Source of the DNA: Xylogone sp. PMI_703 | Taxonomy: Eukaryota > Ascomycota > Leotiomycetes | Direction: 5' to 3' | DNA: 64,000 nt | NCBI GenBank assembly: GCA_021399445.1 | Contig: JAJTUQ010000001.1 | Span: 6,634,001 to 6,698,000, forward strand | Shown here: positions 21,697 to 34,552 of the stretch, piece after piece | Layout: each line of letters opens with the position of its first letter | Numbering within the stretch: position 1 is the first letter of the stretch | The notes under the pieces: generated by a model | Databases searched by the model: none | What the model saw: the letters and a program-made list of their open reading frames with translations, nothing else | What the model was told of the DNA's origin: nothing | Translations under genes and position numbers: made by a program

Positions 21697-23549
21697 TCAT
21701 GACCGTGAGTGCATAGAAACAAGTCTATCCATCACGTTAATCCAGCCCTTGGCGAATTCCTCCTCCGTGAACCGTTTTGCTGAGACCCGTGCTCTCCGCC
21801 TCATGGCAAGCTTGTCCTCCAGTGAAAGCGCATCCTCAAACCCCTTGGCGAATTCAGTAGCGGTGCTTGCGTGGAAGCCTGGAATTATTGTTAGCTTCTT
21901 GAGAAGGAGATGATACGGGGGGAACAAAACTTGGACTCACCAGTTGGTTCTCCATCAACCGCTGTTACGATATCAATTTTCGGTCCGCCGCTGTCGTGGA
22001 CAACGGAGATCAGGCCTGCGGCTTGGTACTCCACAACACCAATTCCAAAGTGTTCGTTCCACATGCCATTGACGCCAACAGAAGCCTTTCTGAGCCAGTC
22101 CAAGATTTCAGGCCACGACGCATCAGTATGGAATTCGACCTGGTCTTTGATATGAAGCTCGTTTGCTAACAACCGAAGCTCATAAACGCGTTTTGAGTCT
22201 GCATCGTCACGCACGCTTCCTATAAGAACCAGTTTCGCTTTCTTTGTAACTGCTGATTTCGTAGCCATGAACTCGGAGAAGGCATTTAGAATAAGTTTAT
22301 GATTCTTTTCAGGTCGGAATTGAGCTATGTAGAGCAGAATATTTTCCCTCTGCTTTTCGCTTGCTTCAGAGACTTCGATCTCTTTCTCTAGTTCTTCGAC
22401 CGCAACCGGGGGGTAAAGAACCCCAATGGGGGACTTTCTGGATTCTCTTCTCCATGAACCCCACAGAGACTGGATGTGATTTTTCGTCCAAGTGGAATTT
22501 GCAACAACAACGTCGATAGATGAACCAACCCAGCTATATGCCTTTGCAAAGAGCTCCCAGTACATCTTCTTTGCTGCTCCTTTTGCCCCTGCACCCTTAC
22601 CTGCATTCACTCCCTTATCTCCCAGAGGAGAAGTTGGATCTAGTGACCCCAACATATCCGTGGAGATGGTCGGATAGTGTACGTAGGAACCTGTAGGCAT
22701 GTTGGGAAACAAGATCTTGCTGAGCCCGGAAGCGAATGCGTAACCCATAGTATCAATGAATATATCCGGGACAAGCAGAGAAAATGCATCCCATGCCAGA
22801 ATTAACGAGCCTATTGACTGTCCTAGGAGGGTAAAATGCGGCCATGTGGAAGCAAGGACCCAGTGTCGTGTTGATAAGTAGAGGAACGTTATCGTGGGAG
22901 GGTGAAGCTGGATATTGAAACGGCTCTGGCGGAAGTCAGTCAAGTGTGACTTCTTATATGCCGGGCATTTAGCATACCTGAACTCGCGACAGCATAGCAG
23001 CTTTGTCGACACCATGGTCCCCAGTATAGACCACCACCTTGGCATTTGGCCAGCGCTTTTGTGTAGCTCGTATTGCAGCCCAGAGGACACGCTCTCCCCC
23101 GCCTCCTGCATTGCTATGACGATGTCAGAAAGCCATGTATCTCCCTCCACTGTAGATCGAGGAACTCACCAAAACGGATGGAAAAATCCGACTACACCAT
23201 GCCATTCATCTTCAGCCTTGTCGCCATTCTTAGCTGTACCAGTAGCGTAGGCATCCACATTCTCCCACTCATCACTGTTCCTTCTTTTTTCTGACTCTAC
23301 CGTAAATGTCTTCTCATCCTCTTCTGCTTGTCGTATTATTTGCGCTCTTCTTGTGGAAGTCTTTTTCTGTAGAGAAGACCCGAAGCTCTGGCCCACGTAT
23401 CCGACCAGCTTCGGGACCACTATAAGTAGAAAGAGGGGTGTGAAGCCAAGGATTAGGGCAATTGCTATTGCTGACCATTTTGATCCGAGCCCAAAAATAT
23501 TCAGAGTGAATAGCTCATCATTTCCTGGCGCTTTGCAGGTGTCCGCCAT
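21697..23549 (-). CDS. ALG11: GDP-Man:Man3GlcNAc2-PP-dolichol alpha-1,2-mannosyltransferase
   Basis: Adds the fourth and fifth mannoses to the dolichol-linked N-glycan precursor on the cytosolic face of the ER. Exons 23549-23170, 23113-22978, 22925-21941, 21878-21697; 560 aa, as expected for the family. One N-terminal membrane segment ([19 protein letters not shown], about residues 27-46) anchors it. ALG11 landmarks follow: [20 protein letters not shown] (across intron 1), [47 protein letters not shown] and the GT4 nucleotide-sugar region [11 protein letters not shown] and [20 protein letters not shown] charged linker of about 60 residues follows the membrane anchor. It starts 297 bp from COX18 on the other strand, so the two probably share a divergent promoter. 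Confidence 0.95.
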
Positions 23550-23846
23550 CGCGTACGATAGCTGTCTTATGGCCAGCTGTCATTCATTAAGTCATAGTTC
23601 GGGACGGGGGACCTCATCAAGCTTTTGGAGGATGTCGGTACGGGTAATCTGTGGCCCCGGGACCCAGGCGCTAGGCCTGTTGCTACTGTAACAGTGGGCT
23701 ACAGCTCCCCATGCAGCTACCCGGCGCAGGGCCGGGAATAACATCAGACGTTTTCCAGAATCATGGTCTCTGGTCACTACTTACTGACGACGAATTGATC
23801 TCGTATCCGACCGCAACCTGGCTCGACCGTCCGGTGCTACACCATT

Positions 23847-24842
23847 ATGGCTGCATTCCTTCGTCCGGCTCGTTCGATGCGACCATCAATCGTCACTAGC
23901 TCACGAAATGTGTCGAATGTCTTTCTTCAACTTCCTCCCACATACCGTGCTTTCCACGCCTCCCCCAGGCCTCAATTTCTCGATTCTGCGATGACGGTCA
24001 CACATACGCTCCTTGAGGGTCTACACTCCGCTACTGGTCTCCCGTGGGCAGCGACAATCCCTCTTGCAGCTTTGACGATTCGAACTGTATTGGTCCTACC
24101 AATCTCGATATACTCCCGTCGTTCGAACCAGAAGCAGGCACAGCTAAGCCCATTGATTGCCGCGTGGCAACATAATTTACAGAAGGAGACAATGCAAAAG
24201 GTCGGGCATCTTGGTCCTCAGGTAGCACAGAGGGAGATGCTGAAGAAATTGCGGGCGAAACGGAAAGAAATATTTGCTCGCTGGGATTGTCCACAATGGA
24301 GGAGTTATTTGCCAATTGTACAGCTGCCAGTCTGGCTCGTTGCTATCGAGACTATACGAAAGATGTGCGGGGCCAATACAGGTTTGTTGGGTATGATTGC
24401 GGAAAGATTCTCAAGCAATGCCGGGGAAAAGATACCAGATATCCTAGGAGGGGGAAGCTTTGGCATGGAAGAATCCTTCAGCACTGAGGGAGTGTTGTGG
24501 TTTCAGAACCTATTGCTACCGGATCCTCAGTTAATTCTTCCATTTGCACTTTCAGGAGTCATCCTTCTCAATCTCAGTGGTACAGGAGGAAATCAATCCC
24601 GCTGGCGAAGGAGATTGACGAATTCTTTCAGGATCCTAGCATTGGCAATTGGTCCCCTTACATTACAATTACCCAGCGGGATGTTACTATACTGGATCTC
24701 ATCAACCAGTTTTGCGTATATCCAGGCAAAGGTTTTGGATAAAGTTATGCCAGTGAAGTCACCAGTTGTTCCTTGCAAGCCGAAGAGATACCTTCCCAAT
24801 GGGCAAGCAATGAATTCCGAGCATTCGGATCAGCCACGTTAA
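23847..24842 (+). CDS. COX18: Mitochondrial inner-membrane insertase COX18/OXA2 (YidC/Oxa1 family)
   Basis: Exports the C-terminal tail of cytochrome c oxidase subunit 2 across the inner mitochondrial membrane. Single 331-codon exon. The N-terminus is rich in Arg/Ser/Ala without acids (MAAFLRPARSMRPSIVTSSR), a mitochondrial presequence. The Oxa1-type core begins LLEGLHSATGLPWAATIPLA, with a first membrane segment about 65-90, a loop rich in Lys/Arg/Gln (residues about 90-145), YLPIVQLPVWLVAIETIRKM, then LILPFALSGVILLNLSG and ILALAIGPLTLQLPSGMLLYW, where the PSG...YW signature is typical. The short C-terminal tail lacks the ribosome-binding extension of OXA1, which favours COX18 over OXA1. Confidence 0.9.
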   Translation: MAAFLRPARSMRPSIVTSSRNVSNVFLQLPPTYRAFHASPRPQFLDSAMTVTHTLLEGLHSATGLPWAATIPLAALTIRTVLVLPISIYSRRSNQKQAQLSPLIAAWQHNLQKETMQKVGHLGPQVAQREMLKKLRAKRKEIFARWDCPQWRSYLPIVQLPVWLVAIETIRKMCGANTGLLGMIAERFSSNAGEKIPDILGGGSFGMEESFSTEGVLWFQNLLLPDPQLILPFALSGVILLNLSGTGGNQSRWRRRLTNSFRILALAIGPLTLQLPSGMLLYWISSTSFAYIQAKVLDKVMPVKSPVVPCKPKRYLPNGQAMNSEHSDQPR

Positions 24843-25737
24843 GAGAACGATAGTCATTTGTTCAAACGACAATATCCGTGAGAATCCAGTCGTTGAAGGT
24901 CTCAAAGCACATGCCACCGCCCCTGTGCTAAATATCTGCCACCCATCATGAAATTCCGAAGATATAGCGGCCTCACTTCTCGCCATTTTTCTTGATACTT
25001 GGGTGATTTGGCACTTGTAATTCACACTGCATTACTCTTGGAGAGAGGACTGTAAATTATAGGCGGGTTGATTCTAGATCTTAGAACCGATGTGTGGTTA
25101 AGGGCATTAAGATGGCGGTGAAACACATTGACCATCGGTGACTCGCATCAGTGTCGCCATACTGGAATGTAACAGATCATAGTGGGGTGAATCGAGGTCC
25201 AACCTCGCACCAGCATACCGTAGTGTTACGCCAATTGCGTTGAAAGTGTGGCAGACTTTTATTAGACCAAGTCTATCGTAATAAAACGGCGTGAGTCATT
25301 CAGCGCTTGAGCAGAACATAATTGATTTGATATTGACTTTAAACGGCAATCTCACAACATAACATTGTAGAAGGGATGCGCGTCGTTGCCCATGACATCA
25401 GGCAGAGGCATGGCTTAAGTGGTTTTGGGGCGCGTCCAATCGCGCTAGCTGACAAAATGCCCCCCAGCCGAGTCGCGCTACGCGTAAAGTGCTTGCTATT
25501 TTATTAATTGTCAACACCTCTTTTTTCCTTCTTCCTACCTCTTCTCATACAACAACCTCCAAACTCCTCTCCTCTTCTACATTGATTGATCGTGTTTAAT
25601 ACTAGCTAGCACGCTTGTATACATACGATCATTCAAAGGAGGAACGCAATTATTTCCTTACTGCTTCACTTACCGCCATCCAACGGCATCTTAACTTCTC
25701 TTGACGGAAGAATAGTCTCTCCCTACCTCCTACAACA
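24843..25737. other. COX18 to RNR1 intergenic region with RNR1 promoter
   Basis: About 0.9 kb. The RNR1-proximal half contains an ACGCGT box at 25480-25485 within CGCGCTACGCGTAAAG, a GCGCGTCG at about 25377, and a long CT-rich leader (25510-25570). No additional gene is supported. Confidence 0.55.
25480..25485 (+). promoter_or_regulatory. MluI cell-cycle box (MCB) upstream of RNR1
   Basis: ACGCGT 253 bp before the RNR1 start. In fungi the MBF complex uses this hexamer to drive S-phase genes, with ribonucleotide reductase a classical target. The match is exact; function is inferred from position. Confidence 0.55.
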
Positions 25738-28629
25738 ATGTATGTCTTCAAACGCGGTAAGTACTCAATACCTTTCGATCCTCATGACAGTGGCTCATGT
25801 ATGTCTAGATGGACGCAAGGAACGCGTCCAGTTCGACAAGATCACTGCTCGCGTCTCGAGGCTATGTTACGGTCTCGATGCAGAGCATGTTGATGCAGCT
25901 GCAATTACACAGAAGGTTATCTCCGGTGTCTACCAGGGTGTTACAACAGTGGAATTAGATAATTTGGTATGTCAAAATCCTAATACTTCCAGTGTAACAC
26001 GTCTTTCCCTGTTGCTAACTTGGTGATTAGGCCGCCGAAACCGCCGCTTATATGACAGTCACCCACCCAGACTACGCAATTCTCGCGGCTCGTATCGCAG
26101 TCTCCAACCTTCACAAGCAAACCAAGAAGCAATTCTCTTCCGTTATCTCAGATTTATACCATTATGTTAACCCACGTAATGATAAACCTTCACCGATGAT
26201 TTCTAAACAAACATATGATTGCGTTATGAAGCACGAAGCTGAATTGAACTCGGCAATTGTCTACGATCGTGATTTCAACTACCAATATTTCGGGTTCAAG
26301 ACATTGGAGCGTTCATACCTTCTTCGCCTGAATGGTGCTGTCGTTGAACGTCCTCAACATATGATAATGCGTGTTGCTGTGGGTATCCACGGAGAAAATA
26401 TTGAGGCAGCTATTGAAACATACAACTTGATGTCAAACAAGTACTTCACTCATGCTTCCCCAACACTTTTCAGCGCTGGAACGCCGCAAGCTCAGATGTC
26501 ATCCTGCTTTCTTGTCGACATGAAAGAAGATAGCATTGATGGCATCTATGACACATTGAAGACATGTGCTATGATTTCGAAGAATGCTGGTGGTATCGGT
26601 CTCAACATCCATAGAATTCGAGCTACCGGTTCCTATATCAGCGGAACTAATGGATTCTCCAACGGTATTGTACCAATGTTACGTGTCTTCAATAATACCG
26701 CCAGATACGTTGATCAAGGTGGTAACAAGCGCCCTGGTGCTTTTGCTATCTACCTGGAGCCATGGCATGCTGATGTCTTTGAGTTTCTTGACCTGAGGAA
26801 GAACCACGGTAAAGAAGAAGTTCGCGCACGCGATCTCTTCTATGCTCTGTGGATTCCTGACCTTTTCATGAAGCGAGTTGAGCAGAACTTGGAGTGGACC
26901 CTCATGTGTCCAAACGAATGTCCTGGCTTGGCCGATGTGTATGGTGATGAGTTTGAGGCTCTATACGAACGTTACGAACGTGAAGGCAAAGGCCGAAAGA
27001 CCGTGAAGGCCCAAAAGCTATGGTATTCCATTCTTGAAGCCCAGACGGAGACAGGCAACCCATTCATGCTGTACAAAGATGCTTGCAACCGCAAGAGCAA
27101 CCAGAAGAATCTCGGTACCATTCGCAGCTCTAATCTGTGCACCGAAATCGTAGAGTATTCCGCTCCTGACGAGGTTGCTGTCTGCAACTTAGCCTCCATT
27201 GCTCTTCCCACTTTCGTTGATATGAACAATGGCACATACGACTTCCAAAAACTCCACGAGGTTGTGCAAGTTGTTACCAAGAATCTAAACAAGATCATTG
27301 ATGTCAACTACTATCCTGTCCCAGAGGCCAGAAACAGCAACTTCCGTCACCGCCCTATCGCTGTTGGTGTTCAAGGTTTGGCCGATGCCTTCCTTGCTCT
27401 TCGTCTTCCATTTGACTCTCCTGAAGCAAAGCATCTCAACATCCAGATCTTCGAGACTATCTACCACGGTGCTCTCACAGCTTCTATGGAACTTGCAAAG
27501 ATTCATGGAACATATGAGTCATACGAAGGATCTCCTGTATCAAAGGGAGAGCTTCAGTATGATATGTGGGGTGTCACTCCTACAGATCTGTGGGATTGGG
27601 ATAGCTTAAAGCTACAGATCAAGCAGCACGGTGTTCGCAACAGTCTCTTAGTGGCGCCAATGCCAACTGCTAGCACGAGTCAAATCTTGGGCTTTAATGA
27701 GTGCTTCGAGCCATATACTTCTAACATCTACTCTCGGCGTGTGCTTGCAGGAGAGTTCCAAGTTGTGAACCCATGGCTTCTGAAGGATCTTGTTGATATG
27801 GGTCTTTGGTCTGAAAACATGAAGAATCGTATCATTGCTGATGGCGGTTCTATTCAGAACATTCCCAATATTCCAACGGATATCAAAGCCTTATATAAGA
27901 CTGTCTGGGAGATCTCCCAGCGCAACATTGTGCAGATGGCAGCTGACCGGGGTGCTTTCATTGATCAATCACAATCGTTGAACATTCACATGAAGGACCC
28001 AACAATGGGCAAGATCACCAGCATGCATTTCACGGGCTGGAAGCTTGGTCTCAAGACTGGCATGTACTATCTCCGCACAATGGCTGCATCCGCCCCTATT
28101 CAATTCACTGTCGATCAAGAGGCACTGCTTGTCGAAGATACGAATGTGGCTCGTGAGAGACCTGTGAAGAAGAGGCCAAACAACGTCACTGGATTCGTAG
28201 CACCTTCCACACCGATCCAACGCCCAATGTATGCGAAGACAAACAGCGGCCCAACCGACACCCAGAATGGAGTCCCCACACCCACAACTACTCCACCACC
28301 GAATGGAGAGATTAAGAAGCTTGGTGCTGGTATCATCTCCAACCCTGTCTTCAAGGCTGATGTTGAAGAGGGTGACAGTCCAAAGTCCCTTGCTACAGAG
28401 CCAGCAACATACCCACCAAAGGAAGAGCAATTGCCTGAACCAGCGATTCAGGTTAAGAAGCAGGAGGAAGATAAGGATCAAGACAGCAACGAACGAGAAC
28501 ATGATATTTATGCTGATGCAGTCTTGGCATGTAAGTCTACCTTTTCGCATCTAGTGTGCCCTGCCGTTTTATTAACGTTTACTAGGCTCCATTGAAAACA
28601 AGGATGAGTGCATCATGTGCAGCGGATAG
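25738..28629 (+). CDS. RNR1: Ribonucleoside-diphosphate reductase large subunit
   Basis: Class I reductase alpha subunit that makes dNDPs from NDPs for DNA synthesis; partners with the small subunit RNR2/4. Exons 25738-25756, 25809-25966, 26031-28530, 28586-28629; 906 aa. The ATP-cone (activity site) opens the protein, [20 protein letters not shown]. The catalytic domain shows [12 protein letters not shown] (active-site Cys), [37 protein letters not shown] (radical Asn-Cys-Glu) and [20 protein letters not shown]. The last 14 codons come from the final exon and supply the redox-active C-terminal pair CIMCSG, which reloads the active site; missing that exon would lose the pair. The tail between about 750 and 890 is Pro/Glu/Lys-rich and variable, as in other fungi. 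Intron 2 has a TGCTAAC branch site. Confidence 0.96.
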
Positions 28630-31600
28630 ATGATTTCCCGGAAAATATGATGAGGCGGGGCGTCTGATATGACAGTGGATGCTCATGCTTACGGTTATTT
28701 GATGTTTTGTATTTCTTAGGTTCGGATGAGGTAATGGGAGTGGGCGCTTTATGATTGAATAATGTGGTCTGTATTGTTGTATGTTTGCAACGCACCATAA
28801 TTGTTTTTGGCACAAACAGGCATGCTGTACTTGATAACTCGGTACGCGAATTGTGGACTGGATCCTCACGTAATTAGATTAGATTTATTTATGAAGTATG
28901 TTTTAGCATTTTACTGCATCGGGATTGGCCAGAATGCACAATGTGAGGTGTGCAGCTGGAGTTTGGCCATTGTGACCTATTGATTTCATCATTACAACAT
29001 GGTACAAAGTGTAAAATGCTAAGATGCTAGTTAGCAAGAAACTTTAACTTTCTTCTTTGGAATTTCGAACTATTGACATCAGACTTCGCAGATCAATGTT
29101 TAACTAAATTAAGTAGTCTCGGGGAGTAAATTGTTTCATTGTCCATAAATTTTTTTACTGGATAACAATACAATTCACGTGCAAGCCGATAGCAGACACC
29201 AGGAAATTATCGGGAATAAGCGATATCTATGTTTCTGTCTCTCTCCATACGTTGTGTCCTTTGATAATTACGATCAGTTGATAACGCTGCGTATGCTGGG
29301 GACGGGGGATGAGGGAGGGTTCTAGCGCGCAAGGCACAGTAAACCCCTGGCCGCCTGAACTGGGCGGGTCGCGATAGGCTGATGGGTGACGCCATGGCCA
29401 GAGCCATCAGCCACAGTTGGGGAGCAATGCTATGATGGCATCATAGTTCTGTAGTATAGTAACATGATTACAATGCCGTAGGTAGCTTTTCATTATCATT
29501 ATTTCTCCTTCTTTCTCGTTCTCAACTCTTGAATTGTAGTGGATTTATGGCGATTTCTAAGCCTTTGCGAGTGGATTATTCTCATTTAGGGATTGCAGTG
29601 AAAAATGCGCCGAGCACTTAGTGTCGGTGCGATAGTTACACGCACCCAAGCGGTTGTCATCGTATGAGACATTCCCTCCAGCCACAAGGGGTGACCTGGA
29701 AGTGCTTGCACTGTGCTTCTCTCCTTCCGAGGGACCTCTTCTCGGCGGAGATTATCAATACTTCTTCGTCGGGGTAGTGTGCTCGAGGTACCGTACGGTA
29801 CTGCAGGGATGCCCGATCAAAGCCCTCATTTAGATGCTGAGGTGAGATCGATCTGGGAGATCACTTGCGGATTTGGGTGGTCAAGCTTTTGCTAGGGTTA
29901 TTTCCGATCTCGCGATCCAAATGCGACGCTGCATGGGTGTTCCTTCCCGCAGATTTAGCAAATTCTAAGAAATCCTCCAGGTCCTGAACAAGTGGAGAGA
30001 GTTTGAATTTCTACCAGCAGCAATTCCATAGCAATTAAACCTCGAAAGTGGGTGGAGGAGAAGATGGAAACATGCCGTCCAGTCTCTGCCTTATCGTCAG
30101 GTACCCGCGTGGAGAGTGTCTCTGAGCTTCGTCGTCATCGCCTGTCTTGGGTTCGGCTGGAGCTGCTTCTCGCTAGCCGGTTCCTTCCTTTGTCTTTGCA
30201 GTTAATTATTCTGAGCTTTTGTTCCTCGTCAACGGTCGTAGCTGGTGATGTTTCACTTGCTCAGTCCCTTAGTCACGTCCTGCTGGCCATCGCCATCCAC
30301 GACTGTTGGGGACCCACGTGTACTGCGATACGGTATTGCCATGAGAGAAAAGTTATTTCGTTCAGATGACCCAATGCAGCTCGATGATCTCTCTTTCGTA
30401 TGTCTCAGGACGAGATGGAGACGAAAGGTTGCTCTTCAACTTCCACTCGTCTGATTTACTGATTGGATCATGGGTATATTGAAGGGTTGGCGACCGTGAA
30501 TAGGCTCGGTATCAGACGAAACAGTCGGTGTTCACCACTGTACCTCGTTCATGTCCGTCTGTGGTACCGGCTACAGTTGTAGTTCTGAAAAGGAAAAAGC
30601 AGAGCAGGGTCTAGACCAGGTTAGTTTCACTGAAGAGGTTGACGAGAAAGAGTAGTAGACAAGCCAATTGCTTCAGATAAATTCAATTGCTGGCTTTCGA
30701 TGACATCGGGTGATGTCAGCATTAACTGCTTTCAAGCTTGAGCAAGGGAAGAGGAAAAGCTCCACGAAGGTTCCCTGATCGCGACGCGCGAACGGGAACC
30801 AGCCAAGCTGAGCGCGCAGCGGATGGTTTGCTGCGAGGGAGCAAAAGAGGCAAGCCACATCCACTGCTGCAGCACGATTTGCTGGGGCGGATCGGCTAAC
30901 TAGGGGAGGCGGTGTTTGTGGCGTCCAGCGACGTCGCGACTCTGCGGCAAACAAGCTGACCTTGTTTTTCTTGCTGTGTTGCGAGCATCTCGACAGCTTC
31001 TCGAGTGGCAGCAAAAGACTTGCTGGAACCCATCTGCTTGATGCGTTGGCCACCCCCGCATTAAATCATCGTTCATGCGTACACAGCTACACTGAGCCAA
31101 CCGGCCAGGAATGGACTGGGCTTTTCCTTCGTGCTTGCCGTCATCATGGCCATATTCTATCGATCTGGATTTGCCCGGCGTGCTGGGAGAGGGAGAAAGC
31201 TCCTCGGCGAGGTTACATCACACGGCCAACAAATCAGACATGGGAAGGCGGCGCTCTTCGCATCCCTTCCCAGCTGTGAAAGCAGCCCGCGGGATGCAGG
31301 GGCCAGGGAGCAGCAGCAAGGGAAGCTTTTGGCAGCAGCACAGTTGCGTCGTACTGTGGTACACATAGCTTCCCTTGCTTCCTGGGAGCTTCAAGCTGCT
31401 GCAGTAGTAGGGCAGTAGAGCTTCAAATTCCCACTGCTTCCCGGTTCTAGTCCAGCTTGGCCAAGCGGGCTCTGCTGGGCCTGAGTATTCCCCATTGGCC
31501 CATGACGCCCTTGTGGATAATCTCACCCGCCGCCTAGGGAGATCGACTTGCCATCGCCAGGGAGCTCTCTTCTTCATGCGTGCTCTCTAGCCACGATTGC

Positions 31601-32178
31601 TGGCCGGGATGAGAGATCACGTTGTGCTCTACTGGACTGTAGCTTTGCCCAGACCCAGTAGTACAGTCGTGTAGCCACTTCCCGAGCTTGCTTTGTTGCT
31701 GGATCCTGGATCTGCTGTGGCTATCTCCATAGCAGCTTCATGGCCCTCTCCGTAGCTCTCTATGGCTTCCCTTAGTAAGTCAGTCAGTCGTACCAGGGTA
31801 TGACATACTGTACCCTGCTGCACGACGGCGGCATTCAAGCTTAGACATCACCACTGCAGGTGCCCTCCGGTGGTGGCCTGCAGCCGTTAATTCAAAAGCC
31901 ACGGTTGTCTCCCTCCTGTTCGCTCCTTCCATCACCATTGTGTTCGTTGTGAAATCTTGCTCCTTCCTCATTGGCTGCGCTCTTACCCAATTCGACCACC
32001 CTCGACCAAGTCCCTGCTCCTAGACATAAATAAACCCCTCCCAACGTCCCTCGAGCTTCTTTCTGCAACATCAACAATCACCACGCGCGAGAATCACTCA
32101 TCAACCAAGCAATAACCACATCTCTCTAATAACTAATACTCTGAGTAATTCTATACTACAATTCACACGCTCGCCAAA
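28630..32178. other. 3.5 kb gene-free stretch between RNR1 and the CFEM gene
   Basis: No convincing coding sequence; the longest frames (100-126 codons) have biased, family-less translations. Contains a perfect 14-bp palindrome at 29788-29801, GCAGCAG-rich patches near 31300-31400 and, at the right end, a CFEM-gene promoter with a CATAAATAAACC TATA-like element at about 32024 and a C/A-rich leader. Possibly a long regulatory region or a site of lost genes. Confidence 0.45.
29788..29801. repeat. Perfect 14-bp palindrome
   Basis: GTACCGTACGGTAC reads identically on both strands with no spacer. It sits in gene-free DNA; no known factor is assigned. Confidence 0.7.
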
Positions 32179-33376
32179 ATGAAGTACTCTATCATCTTCT
32201 CGGCCGTGGTCGCCTCTGCTGCCGCCCAGTCCCTGGGTAGCCTTCCTGCCTGTGGTGTGAGTCAATTTCCCCTCATCCTCACCTTTGAGCTCTTCTTCTC
32301 TTCACCTCTTATCACATCTTCGTCCGGATCGAGTGTGCTTTTTGCCATCTCTCGTGGCATCTATATCTCTTGTTCACTTTTGGTTTTTTCCTATCTCGAC
32401 GCATTAATCCTGCTTCCTTCTCGCTACCTCCACTCCAACATCCATCACCATGACTGACTTTATGCCTATCAGCAAATGTGTATTAGCAACATGATCGCCA
32501 AGGCCTCTGAGCTCGGATGCGCTGGCACCGACATTGCCTGTCTCTGCAAGAACCCCGACTTCGGCTTTGGTATCCGTGACTGTGCGAACGAGGCCTGCGG
32601 TGCTGATGTTGCCAATGCCGTTATTGCTTTCGGTACCACCTACTGTGCAAGTAAGTTTTCTGTTTTTATTATCATCTCCCTTCTTCGTGTCGCATAAGAA
32701 ACTTTGCCATGGATACGTGCTGACACAAGCTTGCAGCCAACCAAAATGGCGACACTACTACAACTATCACTCCATCTGTAGCAGTCCCATCTGGAACTTC
32801 CACTGGTGGTGCAGGTGGTGCAGGTGGTGCCAGTGGTGCAGCTAGTACCGCTACTACTGGCGGCGCTGGCGGCGGTGGTGTCGTTGGAGGTGCTGGCGGT
32901 TCTGGAGCGACGACTACTGGAGGCTCTGGAGCTGCTTCCACTGCAAATGCAGGAGCATCCAATGGAGGAAGCAGCGCCCCAAGTGGTGCTGCTACTACAG
33001 GTGGTACTACAGGTGGTGTTGGTGGTGCAGCAGGTAGCGCGGCAAGCTCTGCTACTTCCGCCGCTGGTGGAGCGGTAAGTTCACCTTGATTCTCAGCTGG
33101 ACCAAACTTTGCTGACCCATCAATTAGGCTTCCACAGCAAAGGCTAGTGCCTCCTCTCTTGCTTCAAGCCTTGCCTCCGAAGCTTCTAAGGCATCTTCTG
33201 CGGCTGGCGGCGCCCAGGCTTCGGCTTCCTCACTCGCCTCCAAGGCTTCGTCTGCTGCTGGAGCAGCTTCCACTGCCGGCGGTTCCGGTACCTCAACCTC
33301 CCACAACGCTGCTAGCTTCCAGACTGCTGCTCCCGGATTGCTCGCCGCTGCTGGTATTGCCGCCTTTCTCTTGTAA
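32179..33376 (+). CDS. CFEM-domain GPI-anchored cell-surface protein
   Basis: Exons 32179-32256, 32473-32650, 32737-33074, 33128-33376; 280 aa. A signal peptide (MKYSIIFSAVVASAAAQS) leads into a CFEM domain of eight cysteines (PACG, MCI, LGCAG, IACLC, RDC, EAC, YC) with the aspartate of GTDIACLC that serves as haem-iron ligand in characterised CFEM proteins. From about residue 90 the protein is Gly/Ala/Ser/Thr-rich low complexity (GGAGGAGGASGAAS-like), then a hydrophobic tail AAPGLLAAAGIAAFLL after SHNAASF, a GPI-attachment signal. CFEM proteins act in haem or iron acquisition, wall structure or host interaction; which applies here cannot be told. The first intron is 216 bp. A GATCT hairpin overlaps the stop codon. 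Confidence 0.93.
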
Positions 33377-33394
33377 GATCTTCTAGTAGATCTT
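33375..33394. repeat. Hairpin overlapping the CFEM stop codon
   Basis: AAGATCT (33375-33381) and AGATCTT (33388-33394) form a 7-bp stem with a 6-nt loop starting within the TAA stop codon. It may affect 3' end formation or be chance. Confidence 0.5.
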
Positions 33395-34552
33395 CACTTA
33401 TGACAGAATCCCTCTTGAGTATCGAACCGCCACACATAATTGTGAATTGAAATCGAACACAAGAGTGCGCATCACTCAGCACACATTGGGTTGCTCAATA
33501 TATTCTGTTTCCGGTTCACGGTACTTCTTGATGGGATATTTCTATGGACTTGACTGCTTTGACTCATAATTAGTTTATTACGATGCTGGATGACTTAATT
33601 TGCAATGAGGGGATGGGGACCAGACAACTGGGAGTAATTAATGAACCTACCTAATATGCTATAGCGCTCATTCACAAATGGCAATAGAACAAATTAATCA
33701 TTACGTTTAAGTCTTTATACCTGTGATGTTGTGATATTAGTGGTGTTTCAATGTGATGATGGAGTTGTCCATCTAGGTAATCTCCGAACATCCAATTAAT
33801 AATCATCACCACCCCGTCCCGGGGAAACCTCAAGCCAGGCGAGTCATCAGGGTGCTTCAAGTTTTAATCAATAACACTCTACAGAATTACAGACAAATAC
33901 AATTTCTACTGTAATCCACTGGAGAACTCATTTCACACGTGCGTAGGTGGGATAGATTGACGTTCCGATTAAGTTTGGCGCGTGCCCCTCCTTCATGTGG
34001 TATCCCCGTTCCTGAGTCCGGGTATGCGTGGGGTTCGTTCCGTCGTCCGGCTTACGGTGACCCGCTGTGCCCGCTAATACTACTGATGGGCTATTAGACG
34101 ACGTTTTTGCGATATACACAGCAGGTTATATCTATATATGCTGTGCTCGCACGCGATTTGCTTTGTTTTCACGCTTTCGTTCTTACATTTTTGATGTTTG
34201 GGAAGGCGGGGCATTTCGGGTGTTGGGATTAATTATGCTATGGTTCGCATGGAGTGGCTGGACAGGGGGTTTGATTGTTCTGCCTTATGGAAGCGCCCAA
34301 CTCTAGAGCCGTACTTGAGGTGCTTGCTCGTGAGGCTGTAGCCTCAAGCAGAACGTAAGATTTTTCAACAGAGCCGAACCACTTTATTTATTTTCTCTAA
34401 TATTTTACTCTAGAATCTAGCCCTTTCTTATTAAGGGTGTCGTAATAAAAGTGTTCTTCGTACTCTTTCAGTTAGCGGATGCTATCTTGGTTCACTTTCA
34501 TGGGTTTTGAATCGCCACTGCCGACACTGTCATCATCCACAGAGATAACAGA
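33377..34552. other. Intergenic region between CFEM and NLR-like genes
   Basis: 1.2 kb of AT-rich sequence with no supported gene. It separates the housekeeping part of the window from the NLR-like gene and the metabolite cluster. Confidence 0.45.

Noticed and set aside
26972..28550. Long antisense frames opposite RNR1
   Set aside because: They mirror the coding strand of a clearly identified gene and have no family resemblance.
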